From contig JAIPCS010000074.1 of the NCBI GenBank assembly GCA_021738105.1, positions 1-14,438 of the forward strand: DNA of 14,438 nucleotides. The letters run 5' to 3'. The position numbers were made by a program, and so were the translations under genes. Positions 12,485-14,438 of the stretch are shown one piece after another (the first letter of the stretch is position 1; each line of letters begins with the position of its first letter). The stretch is from Sulfuritalea sp. Lineage in GTDB: Bacteria > Pseudomonadota > Gammaproteobacteria > Burkholderiales > Rhodocyclaceae. Under the pieces are notes generated by a model. That model worked only from the letters and a program-made list of their open reading frames with translations. It had not been told where the DNA came from and ran no database searches.

Positions 12485-13564
12485 ATGGCAATAGATTTTT
12501 CTGAAGATGATCTGGACATCGAAGAGGAGCAAGAGGAATCTTCAGTCGTAATTGATTACGACATCGCAAGCTACCCGTCAGACTTTACCCTGGCCGGAAT
12601 CGATCAGATGTGGAGAGACAAAGACATTGTTATCCCGGACTACCAAAGAGAATTCGTTTGGTCAATACGGCAGTCGTCGCTGCTGATTGATTCATTTTTG
12701 AGCGGGCTACCAGTGCCACCTGTTTTTTTCTATATCGATGAGAACAACAAGAACCTAGTGATTGATGGTCAGCAAAGAATTCTCAGTGTTGTGTTTTTTC
12801 TTGATGGATATTTCGGACGAGAAAGCACTCACGGAAAACGACAAGTTTTTCGACTGTCGGGCCTAGACGAAAGTAGTCCGTACCACAACCACAGGTTTGA
12901 AGATCTAGGTGAGGGAGCGCAACGAAAGCTGAAACAAGCTGTATTGCGAGCTGTAAATATTCGCCAATTGAGTCCGACTGGCGAAAGTACAAGCGCGTAC
13001 CACATTTTTGAACGACTAAATACCGGAGGGACGCCGCTCACCCCTCAGGAAATTCGCAATTGTGTTTTTAGAGGCGGTTTTAATAAATTGCTCCGCAAAG
13101 CGAATGAAGATCCGAATTGGAGAAAGATTCTCGGCAATCGCTATCTCGACAAACATCAAAAAGATATCGAATTGCTTCTCAGGATATTTTCCCTCGTGGG
13201 AGCAGGGAAAGACTACGAGAAACCAATGAAAGAATTTCTAAACAAAGCCATGAAAAAGCATGACAGCGCCGACACTAAAAAGGCAAAGAATTTTTTTGAA
13301 GTATTTCCAGTGATTACTGAAACTGTCGTCAAATCAATGGGACAAAAACCTTTTCATTTGCGAGGCCCTCTGAACGTATCAGCGCTTGATTCTGTGATGA
13401 GTACATTGATTGAGAACTATCGACAGATAGACTCAATTAACCTTAAGGGTCGTTACAAAGATCTTGTTGATGACGAATATTTTGATGAATTCACACGAAT
13501 CAATACCACCGACACAAAGACAGTAAGGGCTCGTATCGAAAAGGTTAAGGAATACCTGCTATAA
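12485..13564 (+). CDS. DUF262 (ParB-like/GmrS-like) domain protein
   Basis: A 359-residue protein. After an acidic N-terminus (residues 6-20, DLDIEEEQEE) comes a DUF262 domain: IPDYQREFVW (50-59), VIDGQQR (92-98, the ParB/sulfiredoxin-like nucleotide-handling motif) and FERLNTGGTPL (175-185) with PQEIRN (187-192). DUF262 is the N-terminal part of GmrSD-type modification-dependent restriction enzymes and of BrxU, where DGQQR is needed for NTP hydrolysis. There is no DUF1524/HNH domain here; the C-terminal 160 residues are Lys-rich and helical, so another protein must supply any nuclease. GAGAGG at 12473-12478, 6 bases before ATG, supports the start. The gene is far more AT-rich than the helicase upstream (22 of 60 G/C at 13201-13260, against 37 of 60 at 11281-11340), a sign of separate transfer. 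The HEPN gene follows after 6 bases. Confidence 0.88.
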   Translation: MAIDFSEDDLDIEEEQEESSVVIDYDIASYPSDFTLAGIDQMWRDKDIVIPDYQREFVWSIRQSSLLIDSFLSGLPVPPVFFYIDENNKNLVIDGQQRILSVVFFLDGYFGRESTHGKRQVFRLSGLDESSPYHNHRFEDLGEGAQRKLKQAVLRAVNIRQLSPTGESTSAYHIFERLNTGGTPLTPQEIRNCVFRGGFNKLLRKANEDPNWRKILGNRYLDKHQKDIELLLRIFSLVGAGKDYEKPMKEFLNKAMKKHDSADTKKAKNFFEVFPVITETVVKSMGQKPFHLRGPLNVSALDSVMSTLIENYRQIDSINLKGRYKDLVDDEYFDEFTRINTTDTKTVRARIEKVKEYLL

Positions 13565-13570
13565 ATAGCT

Positions 13571-14077
13571 ATGACATATCACGAAAACTTCAAACACGCC
13601 GATGACTTGGTTGCGCACTTGAATGGTGTCGTGCCTTCAATCGCTGATCCACTCCTGCAAGCCAAATACATTGGATTCGTGTCTGTAGCTGCAGTTACGG
13701 TGTACGAGTTGGCGGTAAAAGAAATCTTTATTACTTTTGCTGCAAAAAAACATATGGTGCTGCGAAATTTTGCAGAAGCCTACTTTGATCGCATTAATGG
13801 CCGAATACGCATTCAAGAAATACGCAAAGAATACATCCCAAAATTTGGGGCAAAGTATGAGAAGAAATTTCAGCAGAAGATTGAGAAACGAGCACAAGAG
13901 TTCCTTAGAGTGGAGCGTCGCGACATTCGTTCGTCGTATGGGAATCTTGTCACTTGGCGTAATGACTTTGCACACGAAGGAAGGCTAAATGCGACTGCGA
14001 CCTATACGGAAGTTATTCAGGCCTACGAGGATGGAAAGGAGGTTATTCATTGCCTCGCAGACGCGATGAATAGGTAA
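13571..14077 (+). CDS. HEPN-family putative ribonuclease (MAE_28990/MAE_18760-like)
   Basis: A 168-residue, almost entirely helical protein. R130-N-D-F-A-H135 in VTWRNDFAHEGR is the HEPN catalytic Rx4-6H motif with the usual polar residue after Arg. The long helix AVTVYELAVKEIFITFAAKK (41-60) and the Lys-rich stretch at 82-108 fit the HEPN four-helix bundle and RNA binding. The overall pattern matches the MAE_28990/MAE_18760 group described among HEPN proteins of defence and toxin systems (named from memory of the family; a profile search would settle it). It starts 6 bases after the DUF262 stop without its own good ribosome site (AGGAA lies 18 bases upstream), so it is coupled to that gene. 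Likely activity: metal-independent RNA cleavage controlled by the DUF262 partner (inferred). Confidence 0.82.
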   Translation: MTYHENFKHADDLVAHLNGVVPSIADPLLQAKYIGFVSVAAVTVYELAVKEIFITFAAKKHMVLRNFAEAYFDRINGRIRIQEIRKEYIPKFGAKYEKKFQQKIEKRAQEFLRVERRDIRSSYGNLVTWRNDFAHEGRLNATATYTEVIQAYEDGKEVIHCLADAMNR

Positions 14078-14081
14078 TCAG

Positions 14082-14137
14082 CTAAACGGGTCAGAGTGAT
14101 TACAGATTTCAATTCAACCTGACCCGTTTGATCCTCC
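14082..14137 (+). repeat. Block A with the longest perfect arms
   Basis: AAACGGGTCAG (14084-14094) and CTGACCCGTTT (14119-14129) are perfect 11-base inverted arms around a 24-base centre (AGTGATTACAGATTTCAATT onward), followed by GATCC. It sits 5 bases after the HEPN stop. With the TTT at its right edge it may also terminate transcription. Confidence 0.88.
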
Positions 14138-14223
14138 TGATTTTCAAACGGCCTGAGCCAATGCCATGCGAATCTCGACGGCATTAGCGATAGGGGGTCA
14201 GCATCGAATTGAATCTGCATAGC

Positions 14224-14340
14224 CGCAGAAAGTCGGCGCTGATGAAGCCCCTGCGCTACAAGGCGGTCGTAAAACTATTGGGGTCGGGTTCGATATTGCT
14301 TTGAGCGAGCGCCAATAGTCGGCGCTGGCGGTACGGCAAC
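14224..14340 (+). repeat. Two block C fragments
   Basis: GCAGAAAGTCGGCGCTGATG (14225-14244) and AATAGTCGGCGCTGGCGGTA with CGGC (14314-14337) are two block C copies in the same direction, about 88 bases apart, with GGGGTCGGGTTCG between. I see no gene in 14138-14355. Confidence 0.7.
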
Positions 14341-14355
14341 AAACGAGCCGTCTGT

Positions 14356-14438
14356 TCAGGCGACAACTTCCAGCCCGCGCTTCTGCACCAAGTGAAGCAA
14401 TTTCAGGGCGGTCCCCGTCGGCTTCTTCTGGCCGATCT
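14356..14438 (-). CDS. 3' end of a possible XRE-type regulator or antitoxin (partial)
   Basis: On the minus strand, 26 codons run into the window edge and end in TGA at 14356-14358: IGQKKPTGTALKLLHLVQKR followed by GLEVVA. The string K-x-P-x-G-x-A-L-K-L-L-x-L-V is characteristic of the C-terminal end of helix-turn-helix (XRE) antitoxins and regulators paired with RelE/HigB-type toxins, where it follows the HTH. Only the tail is visible, so the assignment is tentative; other HTH proteins end similarly. Confidence 0.5.
   Translation of the reverse strand, partial: IGQKKPTGTALKLLHLVQKRGLEVVA

Noticed and set aside
98..14340. Intergenic repeats as integron attC sites
   Set aside because: The arms lack the GTTRRRY/RYYYAAC core sites, no integrase is visible, and genes face both directions.
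98..14340. Repeats as a CRISPR array
   Set aside because: Copies are spread over kilobases in both orientations with genes between them, not regular repeat-spacer units.

Overview
The window looks like an accessory stretch of a betaproteobacterial chromosome, of the Rhodocyclales or a related freshwater or sludge lineage. This is inferred from a moderately GC-rich background, haem-c proteins including a cytochrome c-551-type protein, toxin-antitoxin modules, and many copies of an intergenic repeat. I cannot name a genus from sequence alone. No rRNA, tRNA or CRISPR array is visible.

Layout. A partial haem-protein tail may lie at 2-34. A monohaem c-type cytochrome follows (305-754, +). A large secreted repeat protein lies at 963-2777 (-): three tandem ~95-105 residue cysteine-containing modules, then a Gly/Ala/Lys-rich segment. 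A three-gene minus-strand operon runs from 5838 down to 3416: a coiled-coil lipoprotein, a small lipoprotein (ATGA overlap) and a small cytosolic protein. Next is an unresolved stretch (5860-6300). Two copies of one exported-protein gene follow (6440-7036 and 8604-9131). The first copy has lost its native N-terminus and is fused in frame to the start of an IS3-type OrfA transposase. Between the copies sit a lipoprotein cytochrome c-551 (7136-7585) and a ribbon-helix-helix/RelE-ParE toxin-antitoxin pair (7866-8461). Then come a Phd/YefM-PIN toxin-antitoxin pair (9567-10240), a NERD nuclease-UvrD helicase fusion (10474-12267), and an AT-rich DUF262 + HEPN pair (12485-14077). The window ends inside the 3' end of a minus-strand gene resembling an XRE-type regulator (14356-14438).

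The unifying feature is a composite intergenic repeat built from four blocks. Block A is a palindrome with GGGTCAG/CTGACCC arms. Block B is a linker containing GCCCGTCAA. Block C contains AAAGTCGGCGCTGGCGAGAC. Block D is GGGAATCGAATGCTTCGAAA-like. Copies or fragments, in both orientations, occupy most gaps between cassettes, and they are absent inside operons (the lipoprotein operon, both toxin-antitoxin pairs, DUF262/HEPN). The window therefore reads as a row of small independent cargo units separated by repeats, with an IS remnant and a local duplication as further signs of rearrangement.

The right half (9.5-14.1 kb) has the content of a defence island: PIN toxin-antitoxin, NERD-helicase, and DUF262 with a HEPN protein carrying an intact RNDFAH motif. 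The DUF262/HEPN pair is the best candidate for a poorly described system.
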